Shown in pieces: positions 26,618 to 35,973 of a DNA stretch of 64,000 nt. A model generated the notes under the pieces. That model did no database searches, had not been told where the DNA came from, and was given only the letters and a program-made list of their open reading frames with translations. The stretch's first letter is position 1, and every line of letters begins with the position of its first letter. This DNA is from Candidatus Micrarchaeaceae archaeon (GTDB lineage Archaea; Micrarchaeota; Micrarchaeia; Micrarchaeales; Micrarchaeaceae), in assembly GCA_027310825.1 (NCBI GenBank), contig DAIDAC010000002.1, positions 1 through 64,000 of the forward strand, given 5' to 3'. The position numbers and the translations under genes are program-made.

Positions 26618-27919
26618 ATGAGCTCGAGGGCGAGGATGGTTGCGGCTCTAGTCATGGCGCTTTTCGCTTTGTCAGGCGTAGCCAATGTAGCCTCTGCAGG
26701 ATTCAGCTCAGCATCGTGCATGACTCCTAGCAACTACGACACCAGCGACCCGATAGCCAGCTGCATTTACGGAGCTCTTCCTTATGTCTTCATAGGGCTT
26801 CTTATCTCATTTTACATAGTTGCGCTCGCTTTCCTTGCAGGGGAAGTGCTCAACATAGCAGCTCTGAAGAACTGGTACAAAGGAGAGCTTTGGGAATCGG
26901 CGAAGAGCCTTGCTCTCGTCGTCATAATATTCGCTGCGCTTGTAGTCATGGGCGCGATCGCAAGCCAGATACAAGGGATACCGAGCGTCAGCGGTTCATA
27001 CGGCTGCCCCGGCGTAAATCCTGGAACGTCGTTGTCGCAGCTCTACGACGTGGTCGACAACTTCCTGTGTGGGCAGGTGCAGATAGCAAACGAATCTTTC
27101 AACAATCTGATAGGCACAGCACTGGGGGTATCGTACATCAAGAGCATAAAGTTCCAGACCTTCTTCGCGCTTCCGATCCCTCCAATCCCGCTTCCTGACA
27201 TTTTTCCTACAGCGTTCGCAATAAACATGGGCACTGACTGGAGCCCGTATGCAAGCTCTGTGATTGACGTCGATCCAGCGCGTCCGCAATCATTCCTCAA
27301 AGACATAACACAGACGTTCATATTCCCGGTTCTTTTCGCGCAGCTGGCTATATACTTCATCATGCCCCTCCTGTTCAGCGTAGGGTTGGGCATATTCATA
27401 CCGTTGGGCCTGATATTCAGAGCTATACCATTCCTTCGCAGCATAGGCGGTACAATATTGGCAATAGGCATAGGCTTGGCCTTGGTGTTTCCGTCGTTGT
27501 TCGCAGTGGTCAATGCTTCAATCATACAGAACGTGGGCGTGTATGGAACAAACCCTGGCTCTCCTGGAATAATCACATGCAGTTTGGGCAACGGCATTCC
27601 AATCATAGGAGGAGTATTCTCCGGCATGTGCGCAACAGTGCTCAACCTTCTTGATCCATATCAAATAGTGTTTACAGGCATTTCCCAACCTGCCGGCACT
27701 GCGCTCATGAACGGATTCTATGGCGGGACCAATGCGTTCACTCAAGCGGATCTTTTCTACATACTGAATCCGCTTCTTTACTATGCAGCGCCGGTCGTGC
27801 TGCAGTTCATACTTCTGGTCATCGATCTGATAATAGGAATAATTATAACTGGCAACATCGCAAGGATGCTTGGCGGAAGCCTGCGTCTGCGTATAGGTTC
27901 TAAGATGAAACTCGCATAG
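26618..27919 (+). CDS. VirB6/CedA-like polytopic membrane protein, paralogue 1 of 6 (433 aa)
   Basis: A signal-like N-terminus (residues 6-28), then helices with two landmarks shared across the six paralogues. The first is a helix followed by a cytoplasmic loop with an acidic motif (KGELWES, about 88-94) leading into the next helix. The second is a late pair of helices joined by a basic loop (about 265-290: LIFRAIPFLRSIGGTILAIG). A large exported loop with cysteines lies between them. The C-terminal helix ends in TGNIARMLGGSLRLR. The layout suits a VirB6/TrbL/CedA-type inner channel subunit, but this is inferred from context and topology. First gene of the operon, with the next start 8 nt after its stop. 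Confidence 0.6.
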   Translation: MSSRARMVAALVMALFALSGVANVASAGFSSASCMTPSNYDTSDPIASCIYGALPYVFIGLLISFYIVALAFLAGEVLNIAALKNWYKGELWESAKSLALVVIIFAALVVMGAIASQIQGIPSVSGSYGCPGVNPGTSLSQLYDVVDNFLCGQVQIANESFNNLIGTALGVSYIKSIKFQTFFALPIPPIPLPDIFPTAFAINMGTDWSPYASSVIDVDPARPQSFLKDITQTFIFPVLFAQLAIYFIMPLLFSVGLGIFIPLGLIFRAIPFLRSIGGTILAIGIGLALVFPSLFAVVNASIIQNVGVYGTNPGSPGIITCSLGNGIPIIGGVFSGMCATVLNLLDPYQIVFTGISQPAGTALMNGFYGGTNAFTQADLFYILNPLLYYAAPVVLQFILLVIDLIIGIIITGNIARMLGGSLRLRIGSKMKLA

Positions 27920-27927
27920 GTGCAACA

Positions 27928-29160
27928 ATGGTATTTTCATGTGCTGTGTACAACGGAACAATCAACAACGGTACGTTGACGTGGCTTGACATAAACCTTA
28001 TCGTCATACTCGCGTCGTTCCTTGTCATCGGCGCAATCTACATGATAAGCAGAGTGCTTCCTGACAGCACAAAGGCAAAGCTCACCGGAATAATGAAGAT
28101 AGAGATCACGCAGGTTTTCATCAGCGTCATTGTCATACTGATACTGCTGGCGTTCTCGAATCTCGGATGCTCGCTTGTGCAGTCGCTGACTACTGGAGCA
28201 GGCTCAAGCAATCCGCAAGCGGCAGTGATACCCACGAACCCTGGACCAATACCGTGCCCGACAAACACTATACAGATAGCGCCGACGTCTGATCCGTTCC
28301 AGTATGCTGAGCAATACACAGGAACGCTGGCTTTCACAAGAGGCCCTGACCTTGCAATACAGGTCTACGCAGACCAGATAACATTCTCGGTAATCTCCGG
28401 AATCTGGACTGCGATCGGGCAGATACTTTCCGATTTCATACCGGAAGCACAGGCAGCGTCAGAGAGCGGATTCATAAGTGTGACCATACCTGTAGGTCTA
28501 GACCTCGGAATTGCATATGGGCTTCTCTCTGATTTATACGTCGACCTTTTCATTCCATTGATTATGGTGGGAGTAGTGTCCCAGTTCGTCCAATACATAG
28601 GACTGATAGCGATGAATGCTCTCGCCTTCTCAATACTTCTTCCGATCGCGCTTGTGATGAGATCGTTCGCTTTTACAGGATCAGGCTTAAGGATAGCAGG
28701 GAACAGTTTGCTAGCCATAGCGATAGCAGGGTATCTGATATACCCGCTAACTGTCGCATTCGACAACTACGCGATATCATGGATATTCACAGAGTGCAAC
28801 GGCGTGACAAGCAACTGCAATCCATCTGCGGTTTATCTGTGCAGCACATACGGACACGAAAACATAAACGCGCAGACACAAGCCAGCGCAGGAGGCTACG
28901 GCCCGATCGGCAATATACTTTTCGGCGTGGCGGCAATTCCTGTCGGAGTCTCATCGTTCTTCTCAAGCATAGTCGGGCTTAGCGGAAACGGCATGATAAC
29001 TCAGATACAACTTGTCGTCAATAGCATAGCCGAGTTTCTGTTCACTTCGCTTGTCATGTTCGCAATCAACATATCGATAACAATAGGCTTCGCAATGGGA
29101 CTAGCGAAGGCGCTCAACAACGGCATAGAAGGCGCATCATCGTTCTGGGGGGCAATATGA
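27928..29160 (+). CDS. VirB6/CedA-like polytopic membrane protein, paralogue 2 of 6 (410 aa)
   Basis: Lacks a signal peptide: the first helix (about residues 22-41) is preceded by a short exported tail with glycosylation sequons. The early cytoplasmic loop keeps the acidic motif as KIEITQ. The late basic helix-connecting loop (VMRSFAFTGSGLRIAGNSLLAIAI) has an insertion compared with the other five. Several exported cysteines lie in the C-terminal half. Membrane topology is otherwise like the neighbouring paralogues. A GGTGCA site precedes the ATG. Its divergent loop suggests a distinct position in a heteromeric complex. Confidence 0.6.
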   Translation: MVFSCAVYNGTINNGTLTWLDINLIVILASFLVIGAIYMISRVLPDSTKAKLTGIMKIEITQVFISVIVILILLAFSNLGCSLVQSLTTGAGSSNPQAAVIPTNPGPIPCPTNTIQIAPTSDPFQYAEQYTGTLAFTRGPDLAIQVYADQITFSVISGIWTAIGQILSDFIPEAQAASESGFISVTIPVGLDLGIAYGLLSDLYVDLFIPLIMVGVVSQFVQYIGLIAMNALAFSILLPIALVMRSFAFTGSGLRIAGNSLLAIAIAGYLIYPLTVAFDNYAISWIFTECNGVTSNCNPSAVYLCSTYGHENINAQTQASAGGYGPIGNILFGVAAIPVGVSSFFSSIVGLSGNGMITQIQLVVNSIAEFLFTSLVMFAINISITIGFAMGLAKALNNGIEGASSFWGAI

Positions 29161-29183
29161 TTGAGATTAATGAGTGAAAACAG

Positions 29184-30740
29184 ATGATAACAACAACAAT
29201 GTTCGGGGCCAGCTCGCTTCTGATGCAGCCGACGCTAGGCTCTGCATCTTCGCAGCTCCTTCCGTTCATGATAATAGCTCTGCTCATCGACGCCACAATA
29301 GTGGCGATATGGTACATGATAGGAGCGATTCTCAACAACTCCGGGATGAAAAGCTCTGCGCGAGGGGAATTCCTGCAGTTCGTAACAACTGCGATAATCG
29401 CAGCAATAATTCTTGCATCGCTTCTGTTCTTCGGCAGCATATACGTAAATTCGGTTAACCCGACTGGCACGCAGACGCCATCTGTCCTGTCAAGTCAGCA
29501 GCTCTCGCAAATATGCTTCAACGCAGCAGCACAGCCACTCACATACATGAAAGACCAGCTCTACAACCCGGCTACAAATATCTGCGGCATAGTGCTTGCC
29601 GGTCCTTCTGGAAGCGCAGACCAGCAGATGAATTATCCGCTTGCAGCATCTGGAGTAATTCTCGCCAACATGACAAACCAGGTCGCAATCCAGATGAACA
29701 GCACATTCATTGTCGACGCATTTGCATCGTTCCTGCAGAAGCTTTCGCCGACGCTCGGCGTGTGCGTGCAGCCTCCATCTGACATTGGATTGGGCCCTTG
29801 CACAAGCGGAGTAATCGGCATTCCTCCGGTTCCATTCTACCCTGAGCCTCCGATACTGTATGTCAAGTTCTCCAATACCCCGCTTGCCGGGCTGGACATG
29901 ATAACGAAATCGCTCGCGTCTTTCTCTAACCTGCTCTACCTTACGCTCATGGCGTTCGTGGTGCAGCTTGAGTTCACAAACATATTCATCTACGTATGGC
30001 CTTTCCTGATATTCTTCGGACTCGTCCTAAGGGCGACTCCATTCACAAGAAAGATCGGCGGAGCTCTGATAGCCATCGCGCTCGGCGCAACGCTATTCTA
30101 TCCGTCGGTATTCGGACTCGAATACCTTGCGGCGAACAACAACAGCATAGCACCGCAGCCTACGCTTAACTTCTGCGACAACGGAGGAGGGACCCTCTCG
30201 CTCGGAGGCTTCGTATTCCCGACTTTTCCATACCAATACAAACTGAACTTCTTTGTGCTTCCTGATGTGTCGAGGATTGCGCAGCAATGCGGCTGCTGGC
30301 CATATCTCGGACTGCTCAACAGCGAAACCATGGACGTAGTCGCGATCAACAATCCGATATGGTGGAGTTCGCTCGGAGTGAGCATGACCGAAGGAGTGGG
30401 CAACTTCTTCCTCAACCTTCTGCAAGACATCTGGAACAACAACTATAGTGATGTCGGCAATCAGCTCATAAATGCATTCTTCAATATAGCCACGCTTAGC
30501 CAGACTCCCGACCAATTCGCCGGCGCTCTTAGCACTGTAGCCCCCGTCTGCCCGATCGGCTCGCCAACAAGCGGTGGAGAAGGCTTTGTATTCAGCCTTA
30601 TGGAAGCTTACGGCCTAACTGGAGTGACAGCTTACTTCCTGCCGATCCTGAATGTATTGATAACTTTGTCTGCAGTGATAGGTTTGTCGAGGATATTGGG
30701 GGGAGACACAGAGTTCGCAGGCATATCAAGATTTGTGTGA
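29184..30740 (+). CDS. VirB6/CedA-like polytopic membrane protein, paralogue 3 of 6 (518 aa)
   Basis: The largest of the six. The first helix (about residues 22-50) is followed by the loop with the acidic motif RGEFLQ, then helix 2, a roughly 140-residue exported region, the shared helix-loop-helix (FGLVLRATPFTRKIGGALIAIALG), another large exported Cys-containing domain (about 320-480), and a C-terminal helix ending in SRILGGDTE. The extra exported domain after the basic loop is the main difference from the others and may make this the subunit that projects furthest outside. SD-like gagtga lies upstream. Confidence 0.6.
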   Translation: MITTTMFGASSLLMQPTLGSASSQLLPFMIIALLIDATIVAIWYMIGAILNNSGMKSSARGEFLQFVTTAIIAAIILASLLFFGSIYVNSVNPTGTQTPSVLSSQQLSQICFNAAAQPLTYMKDQLYNPATNICGIVLAGPSGSADQQMNYPLAASGVILANMTNQVAIQMNSTFIVDAFASFLQKLSPTLGVCVQPPSDIGLGPCTSGVIGIPPVPFYPEPPILYVKFSNTPLAGLDMITKSLASFSNLLYLTLMAFVVQLEFTNIFIYVWPFLIFFGLVLRATPFTRKIGGALIAIALGATLFYPSVFGLEYLAANNNSIAPQPTLNFCDNGGGTLSLGGFVFPTFPYQYKLNFFVLPDVSRIAQQCGCWPYLGLLNSETMDVVAINNPIWWSSLGVSMTEGVGNFFLNLLQDIWNNNYSDVGNQLINAFFNIATLSQTPDQFAGALSTVAPVCPIGSPTSGGEGFVFSLMEAYGLTGVTAYFLPILNVLITLSAVIGLSRILGGDTEFAGISRFV

Positions 30741-30749
30741 AGTGAAACT

Positions 30750-31922
30750 ATGAATTTGGATTCGAAGTCAAGGCAGTTCCGCGTCATGATGCTGGTAGCT
30801 GTGCTTGCAGCCCTTCCAATGATCTCAAACGCGCACGCAGCGATAAGGGCATTCGACTACGGATTCTGCAACAGCGTATTCAGCAGCAGCATAGGCGGAG
30901 GAGGAAGTGGCTACGGCGTACTCCAAATAGGGCCAAATCCATTCTACAGCCTTATGCTTTCTGCGATGCTACTGCTTCTTCTTATGTTCAACATCGGCGC
31001 ATTCCTTTATCTTATTGGATCTGCGCTAAGGATCGACAGGCTTGTCAGGTTCGGAAAGACAGAAATCGGGGAGATAGTGGTAACTGCAATAGTCGTCTTC
31101 ATATTCCTCGGATCTTTCCAGCTGATCAACTTCTCCACTTACAGCGTGGCAGGGGGTCTTGGGCCAAATGTCCAAGTTCCCCAAAACAACTTCCTTAACC
31201 TCGCTCCTGGAACAACAAGTCCAGATGTGTTCTACAGCGACTGTTTGTCGTTGGCAAACGCAACCAACGGGGCAATCAGCGACATAGTCGATTTGATGGA
31301 AGTGCAGCAGAGCAACACATTCTTCGGAAGCTTCAGCTACGGGCTTGTGTGGGCCAACTTCGGCTTCACTGGCATAGCACCCCTTGGCGGGCTCTCGCAA
31401 AGCACAGCAGTGCTCAACAGCATAGCAAACGTCGCATTCCTTCTTGTCGGCGTAGATCTGGGAATATCTGTAATACTTGGATTCTTCTTCGCCATTTTGC
31501 CGCTGTTCTTCTATCTCGGAATAGTTCTTAGATCATTCCCGTGGACCAGGGCAGCCGGAGGCGCGTTCCTTGGCCTTTTCGTAGGATTCTACATCGTGTT
31601 CCCTCTATTGCTGTATCTGCTGATCTCAAGCGTGCAGATAACTACAGTTGCAGGAGCGGCTTACACGCCACAAGACCTGTGCCAGCAAACAGGGCTTTGC
31701 CAAGGAGGGCTCAATTCATTCTCTGCATTCTTCCCAAGCGCGCAGAACCTCGGCTTCGGGCTCGCTGCGGCATTTGTCTTCGGAGTAATCGGCAGCCTTA
31801 GCTATATACTATTGGGAATAATTATATCGTTCATAATATCCTATGACTTCATGGAAGCGGCAGGAGACTTGCTCGGCGCACCTGCGCTCAGCTCATCGCA
31901 GACGCTCAGAAATGTGATATGA
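30750..31922 (+). CDS. VirB6/CedA-like polytopic membrane protein, paralogue 4 of 6 (390 aa)
   Basis: A signal peptide-like start (about residues 10-31, ending SNAHA) precedes about six helices. The acidic loop motif reads KTEIGEIVVTAI (about 108-119). The late basic loop is GIVLRSFPWTRAAGGAFLGLFVG. The exported loop between them is about 100 residues, and a Cys pair (CQQTGLC) lies in the final exported loop. The stop overlaps the next gene by 4 nt (ATGA), so the two are translationally coupled. Same inferred role as its neighbours. Confidence 0.6.
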   Translation: MNLDSKSRQFRVMMLVAVLAALPMISNAHAAIRAFDYGFCNSVFSSSIGGGGSGYGVLQIGPNPFYSLMLSAMLLLLLMFNIGAFLYLIGSALRIDRLVRFGKTEIGEIVVTAIVVFIFLGSFQLINFSTYSVAGGLGPNVQVPQNNFLNLAPGTTSPDVFYSDCLSLANATNGAISDIVDLMEVQQSNTFFGSFSYGLVWANFGFTGIAPLGGLSQSTAVLNSIANVAFLLVGVDLGISVILGFFFAILPLFFYLGIVLRSFPWTRAAGGAFLGLFVGFYIVFPLLLYLLISSVQITTVAGAAYTPQDLCQQTGLCQGGLNSFSAFFPSAQNLGFGLAAAFVFGVIGSLSYILLGIIISFIISYDFMEAAGDLLGAPALSSSQTLRNVI

Positions 31923-33049
31923 TGGCAAAAAAGGCAAAGACAACACAGACTAAATCGAAAACAAAGTGGCTTGCGCCATTAGCCATTGCTATGCTGCTTT
32001 CAACTACTGCGATTTTTGCCACTGCGTACGGAGCAACTCCTCCGAACTACGGCACGTACCAGCTTCCTGCTTCGCCGCTCACGTGGCTTGGATTCGCCAT
32101 CGTCGCAATACTTGTGATAATAGCGGCTGCAGCGCTAGTCTATCTTATCGCAGGAATCGTCGACAGCCCGACAGCAAGGGCGTGGTCCAGACTCCAGCTT
32201 TACGAATCGCTTTTGGGCATCATAATAATACTAGTGTTCCTTGCGCTTGCATACCTGTTCTTGATAAATCCTAACGGAACGTTCGCAGCGGCTAACCTTG
32301 TCGGCAATGGGATATACGGATGCTCTACTGCAACAGACCTATTCCAACTGGCTAGCTGCGACATGTCAAAGTTCAACTACTTCGCATTTGGAATGTTCAA
32401 TGCGATATTCTATTCAACAGTATATGCAGGCTACACGCCAGGAATTTCATTCACTCTCAACCCGACAGGAGACTTTACAAACACAATGGCCACAGTAAGC
32501 GCTGGGCTCACTAGCTTCTTCCCGCAGACAGCAGAAGAATCTTTCGCAGTCCTTTACAACGTGCTGTTGTTCCTGTTCCTGCTCAACCAAGTTCAGCTTA
32601 TGCTGCTCTCAGGTTCAGAAATATTCCTTGCGTTCTTCGTTTCAATTGGGGTAATCGCAAGGGTTTTAGGTTTCACAAGATCTTTCGGAGGAGCGCTCAT
32701 CGCGCTCGGCCTCGGATTGGGCTTCGTGTATCCGCTGATGACGAGCATAAGCTATGGCTACATCGACTACATACTCAGCACCCCTACTCCGATAACAGGA
32801 TCAGGAGTCGCTGCAAACCTGCTTGTATACTTATTCGAGCTTGTCGGGTCTATGGTCACCGGAATAGGTGCTGTCACAGGAATCGCCCTGCCGATCGGCG
32901 GCTGGGTCTACCAAGTAGGAGTAGCGATAGCAGGCATGACATTCATTCCATTCCTCAACTTCACAATCGTAGATGCGTTTATAGTCGACTTCTCCAAAGC
33001 GATTGGAGAAAGGCTCGACTTCATGTCACTGCTGACCGGACTTGTGTAA
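31919..33049 (+). CDS. VirB6/CedA-like polytopic membrane protein, paralogue 5 of 6 (376 aa)
   Basis: A Lys-rich N-terminus and signal-like helix (about residues 17-38) precede helix 2 and a cytoplasmic loop whose usual acidic motif is weakened (RLQLYESLLG). The late basic loop is GVIARVLGFTRSFGGALIALGLGLGF, the best match to the family consensus. The exported loop has two Cys (about residues 134 and 148). It starts inside the stop codon of the previous gene; an ATG one codon further on is also possible. Ends with a C-terminal helix and the ERLDFMS tail. Confidence 0.6.
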   Translation: MMAKKAKTTQTKSKTKWLAPLAIAMLLSTTAIFATAYGATPPNYGTYQLPASPLTWLGFAIVAILVIIAAAALVYLIAGIVDSPTARAWSRLQLYESLLGIIIILVFLALAYLFLINPNGTFAAANLVGNGIYGCSTATDLFQLASCDMSKFNYFAFGMFNAIFYSTVYAGYTPGISFTLNPTGDFTNTMATVSAGLTSFFPQTAEESFAVLYNVLLFLFLLNQVQLMLLSGSEIFLAFFVSIGVIARVLGFTRSFGGALIALGLGLGFVYPLMTSISYGYIDYILSTPTPITGSGVAANLLVYLFELVGSMVTGIGAVTGIALPIGGWVYQVGVAIAGMTFIPFLNFTIVDAFIVDFSKAIGERLDFMSLLTGLV

Positions 33050-33062
33050 TAATGTGAAAAAT

Positions 33063-34232
33063 ATGCGCGCGAACAAAACTGCAAAGCTTCTTGCCCTTTC
33101 GGCGTTCATGTTAGCCGCGCTCATCAACATCTCAGGGGCGCAGCTCTGCGCAACAGGGCAGACTCCTTTCAGCGGGGCAGGATTCGCCAACGGCCAGCCA
33201 ACTCAGGCATATTATCAGCAGCAGCTGCAGAATTCGTGGACCAACAACTTCCCGATCGCGCTTGTCGCAGTGCTTGTAGCATTCGCCATCGCAACAATAA
33301 TTTTCATGATAGGCGCAGCATCGAAGAACGACACCCTGCGAAACTTCGGAATAGGGGAAATATACGAAGCGGTATCGACAGCGATCATCGTCGGCATGTT
33401 CATTATAATTGCAACTATCGCCCTCAATCTAAACATAAGCTTCTTGGGCGCTTCTTCAACAGCGCCGCAATCCAATCCTGCTCTTGTAGCTAACGCAGCT
33501 ACTGATCCATACTACTACGCATTCAATGGAATCTGCACGACAATAACCGACGTGCAGGGAGTCTACGACTCGCTACTCAACGGAGGAACCTACCAAGTCG
33601 ATTATCAAGGGCAATACTTCACAGCAGGAGGCAGTGCGCCTACGCAGGCGACTGGATACAAAGGAGTCATGGAGCTTCTCAGCATATCGCTATCGGTAAC
33701 ATACATGGACCTTCCGCTTCTCAACCAGATTGTGGCAGTTGTCTCTGACACAAGAAGCATATCGCTCAACTCGCAGGTTATCGTTCCGTCCATCGCAGTG
33801 GCGAGCTTCCTGATAGACGCGCTATATCTTTTGTGGAGCGAATACTACCTGATTTTCTTCTTCTCGATAGTCGGCCCGATATTCGTCGCAGTCGGTGCAA
33901 TCTTCAGGGCGATACTCCCGACAAGAGCATTCGGAGGAATGCTGATAGCCTTGGGCATAGGCCTGTTCATAGTCCTGCCTTCTATACTCGCATTCATGTA
34001 CACTCTCAACCCGTCGCCTTGCGCGGTTGGACTGTGCCCGTATCAGACACAATGGTACTCCGGAATACCTTTCAACAACATAGTGCAGGGATTCCTCAAC
34101 AGGCTCTGGCTCATAATATTATTCTATCCGCTGATGGCGATAGCGCTTACGTACGCATTCGTAACGCAGCTTGGCAACTTCATAGGCGCATCTTCGCAGA
34201 TGGGCGGAAGAATAAGGACAGGATTCATCTGA
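33063..34232 (+). CDS. VirB6/CedA-like polytopic membrane protein, paralogue 6 of 6 (389 aa)
   Basis: The ATG at 33063 (MRANKTAK) gives a good signal peptide ending NISGAQ. An upstream TTG in frame (33042) lies inside the previous gene and is unlikely; GTG at 33054 is possible. It keeps the acidic loop motif as GIGEIYEAVSTAI and the basic loop as GAIFRAILPTRAFGGMLIALGIG. The exported loop is about 150 residues with a Cys, and another Cys pair lies after the basic loop. Last gene of the six-member series, followed by a new promoter at about 34250. Confidence 0.6.
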   Translation: MRANKTAKLLALSAFMLAALINISGAQLCATGQTPFSGAGFANGQPTQAYYQQQLQNSWTNNFPIALVAVLVAFAIATIIFMIGAASKNDTLRNFGIGEIYEAVSTAIIVGMFIIIATIALNLNISFLGASSTAPQSNPALVANAATDPYYYAFNGICTTITDVQGVYDSLLNGGTYQVDYQGQYFTAGGSAPTQATGYKGVMELLSISLSVTYMDLPLLNQIVAVVSDTRSISLNSQVIVPSIAVASFLIDALYLLWSEYYLIFFFSIVGPIFVAVGAIFRAILPTRAFGGMLIALGIGLFIVLPSILAFMYTLNPSPCAVGLCPYQTQWYSGIPFNNIVQGFLNRLWLIILFYPLMAIALTYAFVTQLGNFIGASSQMGGRIRTGFI

Positions 34233-34249
34233 TTGTCTTCAAGCAAAAC

Positions 34250-34300
34250 ACTTAAAAGGCAACTGCCATAACTATTAGGCGATTAGTAGCGGTGCGTGGA
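34250..34300 (+). promoter_or_regulatory. Promoter and ribosome site of the ATPase operon
   Basis: TATA-like acttaaaagg (34250-34259) is followed about 40 nt later by GGTGCG (34291-34296) directly before the ATG at 34300. It marks a separate transcription unit for the VirB4-like genes. Confidence 0.5.
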
Positions 34301-35133
34301 TGGACAAGAAGCTCTTCGTATTTCTGGGATTCCTCGGAACTTCGATAGGCATAGTGCTAATCGACATATCTGTTCCAGGAGTCATAATCGGCCCTACAAT
34401 AAAGATAATTCTGCTCATACTCGCGCTTGTATTCGACGGGCTTGCATATTCATCGCGATACTATTCATATCTCCTTGTGCCGATTTTCAAGCAGAGGAAG
34501 CGCAGCATAGTTCTGAGCAGCGAGGATCCGTACTGGCTCTCTCCAACTGGCGACGCGATCGTCCACAAAGAGGGCGAAACCTTTATATCTACGGTTTATG
34601 TCAAGATTCCTCTCTACAGATCAGCCACAGAGATGAGCAATGACGAGAAACTCGAATTCACAAAACAGATCAGCAGGCTTGTCAGCCTAAGCAGGGACCC
34701 AATCCGATTCACTACACAGGTCCACATGATGAACAAAGACGATTACATAAGAAAGCTACGCGACACTCTCTCCGAAGTGGAAAACGAAGAGGCTTCTCTT
34801 CTTGCAAGGAATGCAAAGCAGAACGAGATAGACAGAGTTCGAGGAAAAGCGAGCATGTGGAGGCACATGCTAGACAGCGTCAGCAAAGGAATATCTCTTG
34901 AAATGGTTCTCTATGCTTCTGTGTCTGCACTGGGGGGACAGGAGTTCGAGGCGATAAGCGGCGCTCAGCAGAGGGCGCGAGAGCTAATATCAGGAATCGC
35001 AGCCGTGTTCGGAGTAACGCCTAGCATTTTGACAGGCGACGCAGTCCAGCGTGCAGTGGAACCTGAGTTCTTGATACCATATTCAACAGTAAGCGAGCAG
35101 CTGTCGAAGACGCTGCAGGAACAGGTGACTTGA
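34300..35133 (+). CDS. VirB3-like helices fused to a VirB4/TraC N-terminal-like domain (277 aa)
   Basis: Two membrane helices near the N-terminus (about residues 5-25 and 31-63) precede a cytoplasmic domain of about 200 residues. From about residue 80 it reads like the N-terminal domain of VirB4/TraC/CagE ATPases: DAIVHKEGETFISTVYVKIPL, then a helix with EKLEFTKQISRLVS, then the long charged helix of residues 150-190. The ATPase motifs themselves are absent here and encoded two genes downstream. It therefore looks like a split VirB4 whose N-terminal half has been joined to VirB3/PrgI-type membrane helices. The assignment is from sequence pattern only. The stop overlaps the next start (TGATG). 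Confidence 0.6.
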   Translation: MDKKLFVFLGFLGTSIGIVLIDISVPGVIIGPTIKIILLILALVFDGLAYSSRYYSYLLVPIFKQRKRSIVLSSEDPYWLSPTGDAIVHKEGETFISTVYVKIPLYRSATEMSNDEKLEFTKQISRLVSLSRDPIRFTTQVHMMNKDDYIRKLRDTLSEVENEEASLLARNAKQNEIDRVRGKASMWRHMLDSVSKGISLEMVLYASVSALGGQEFEAISGAQQRARELISGIAAVFGVTPSILTGDAVQRAVEPEFLIPYSTVSEQLSKTLQEQVT

Positions 35134-35969
35134 TGCTTGATGAAGAGAGCATAGTGTATTTGGTTTTCACGCTCATCGTGCCGATTCTGATATTTGTCAA
35201 TCTTAGCAACATCGGCAGCGGGCTGACAAGCTACTTCGCAATGCTGCTCATAGCCCTCGAATTCGCATTCCTTCTTATCATGGTGTTCGCTGACTTCGTG
35301 CTGTTCCCGCTCATCATGGGAATGCTTGGAATAACATTCCAGCCTGCGCGCAACTACAAGATAACAAAGGGCCAAGACGCAGTGATAAAGAATGTAAGCG
35401 GGCTTTACTATGCAACCGGCTACGTCACTGCAAACCTTTTCGCATACGTATTCAAGGCAGAGAGGATCGGCGAAGGAGAAGAGCTCCGCCAGATACAAGC
35501 GCCAGAGGCTTGGGAGAAATCGGTCATGAGCATAAACTTCCCGTTCAAGTTCAACGTGATATCTGCAGGGCTTGACATACAAACAGTTCGAGACGAACTA
35601 GAAGGCAAGCGATCGTTCCAGGAGTTCCAGTTATCGAGAGTGATGCAGAGCGGCAACCCCAACGAATCAATAATCGCAGACATACAGAGAAAGATCAACG
35701 TCATACAGGCGAAGATAGACAGGATTTCACAGGAAGAAAAGCCGATCGCGACTTTGATGTATGCGGAGACGACAGCAGTAGGGGTTTCAGAAAAAGCTGC
35801 GATGGATGCACTCGCTGCCCAGATAAAGCAGCTGCAGATCGCGCTAGGAGTGCTTGACGTCCAGATAACAAGGATAGTCGGGCGTGAGCTATATACGATA
35901 TTCAAGTTCGGATATTCGCTTCCGACAAGCTATCAAGACATAGCTACATTCTTCGACAGCCAAAAGTGA
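35133..35969 (+). CDS. Second VirB3/VirB4-N-like membrane protein (278 aa)
   Basis: Two N-terminal helices (about residues 8-28 and 32-62) and a cytoplasmic domain parallel the preceding gene product, but sequence similarity is faint. The central part (MSINFPFKFNVISAGLDIQTVRDEL) resembles the beta-alpha segment of VirB4 N-domains. The last 120 residues form long charged helices, probably a coiled coil (IADIQRKINVIQAKIDRI). The ATG at 35133 is preferred over an upstream TTG. Encoded directly before the ATPase (4-nt gap), it most likely docks that ATPase to the membrane. Confidence 0.55.
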   Translation: MLDEESIVYLVFTLIVPILIFVNLSNIGSGLTSYFAMLLIALEFAFLLIMVFADFVLFPLIMGMLGITFQPARNYKITKGQDAVIKNVSGLYYATGYVTANLFAYVFKAERIGEGEELRQIQAPEAWEKSVMSINFPFKFNVISAGLDIQTVRDELEGKRSFQEFQLSRVMQSGNPNESIIADIQRKINVIQAKIDRISQEEKPIATLMYAETTAVGVSEKAAMDALAAQIKQLQIALGVLDVQITRIVGRELYTIFKFGYSLPTSYQDIATFFDSQK

Positions 35970-35973
35970 TCAT

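Noticed and set aside
33042-33062. TTG start for the sixth VirB6/CedA-like gene
   Set aside because: It lies inside the previous gene and would put non-hydrophobic residues before an otherwise good signal peptide that starts at the ATG at 33063.
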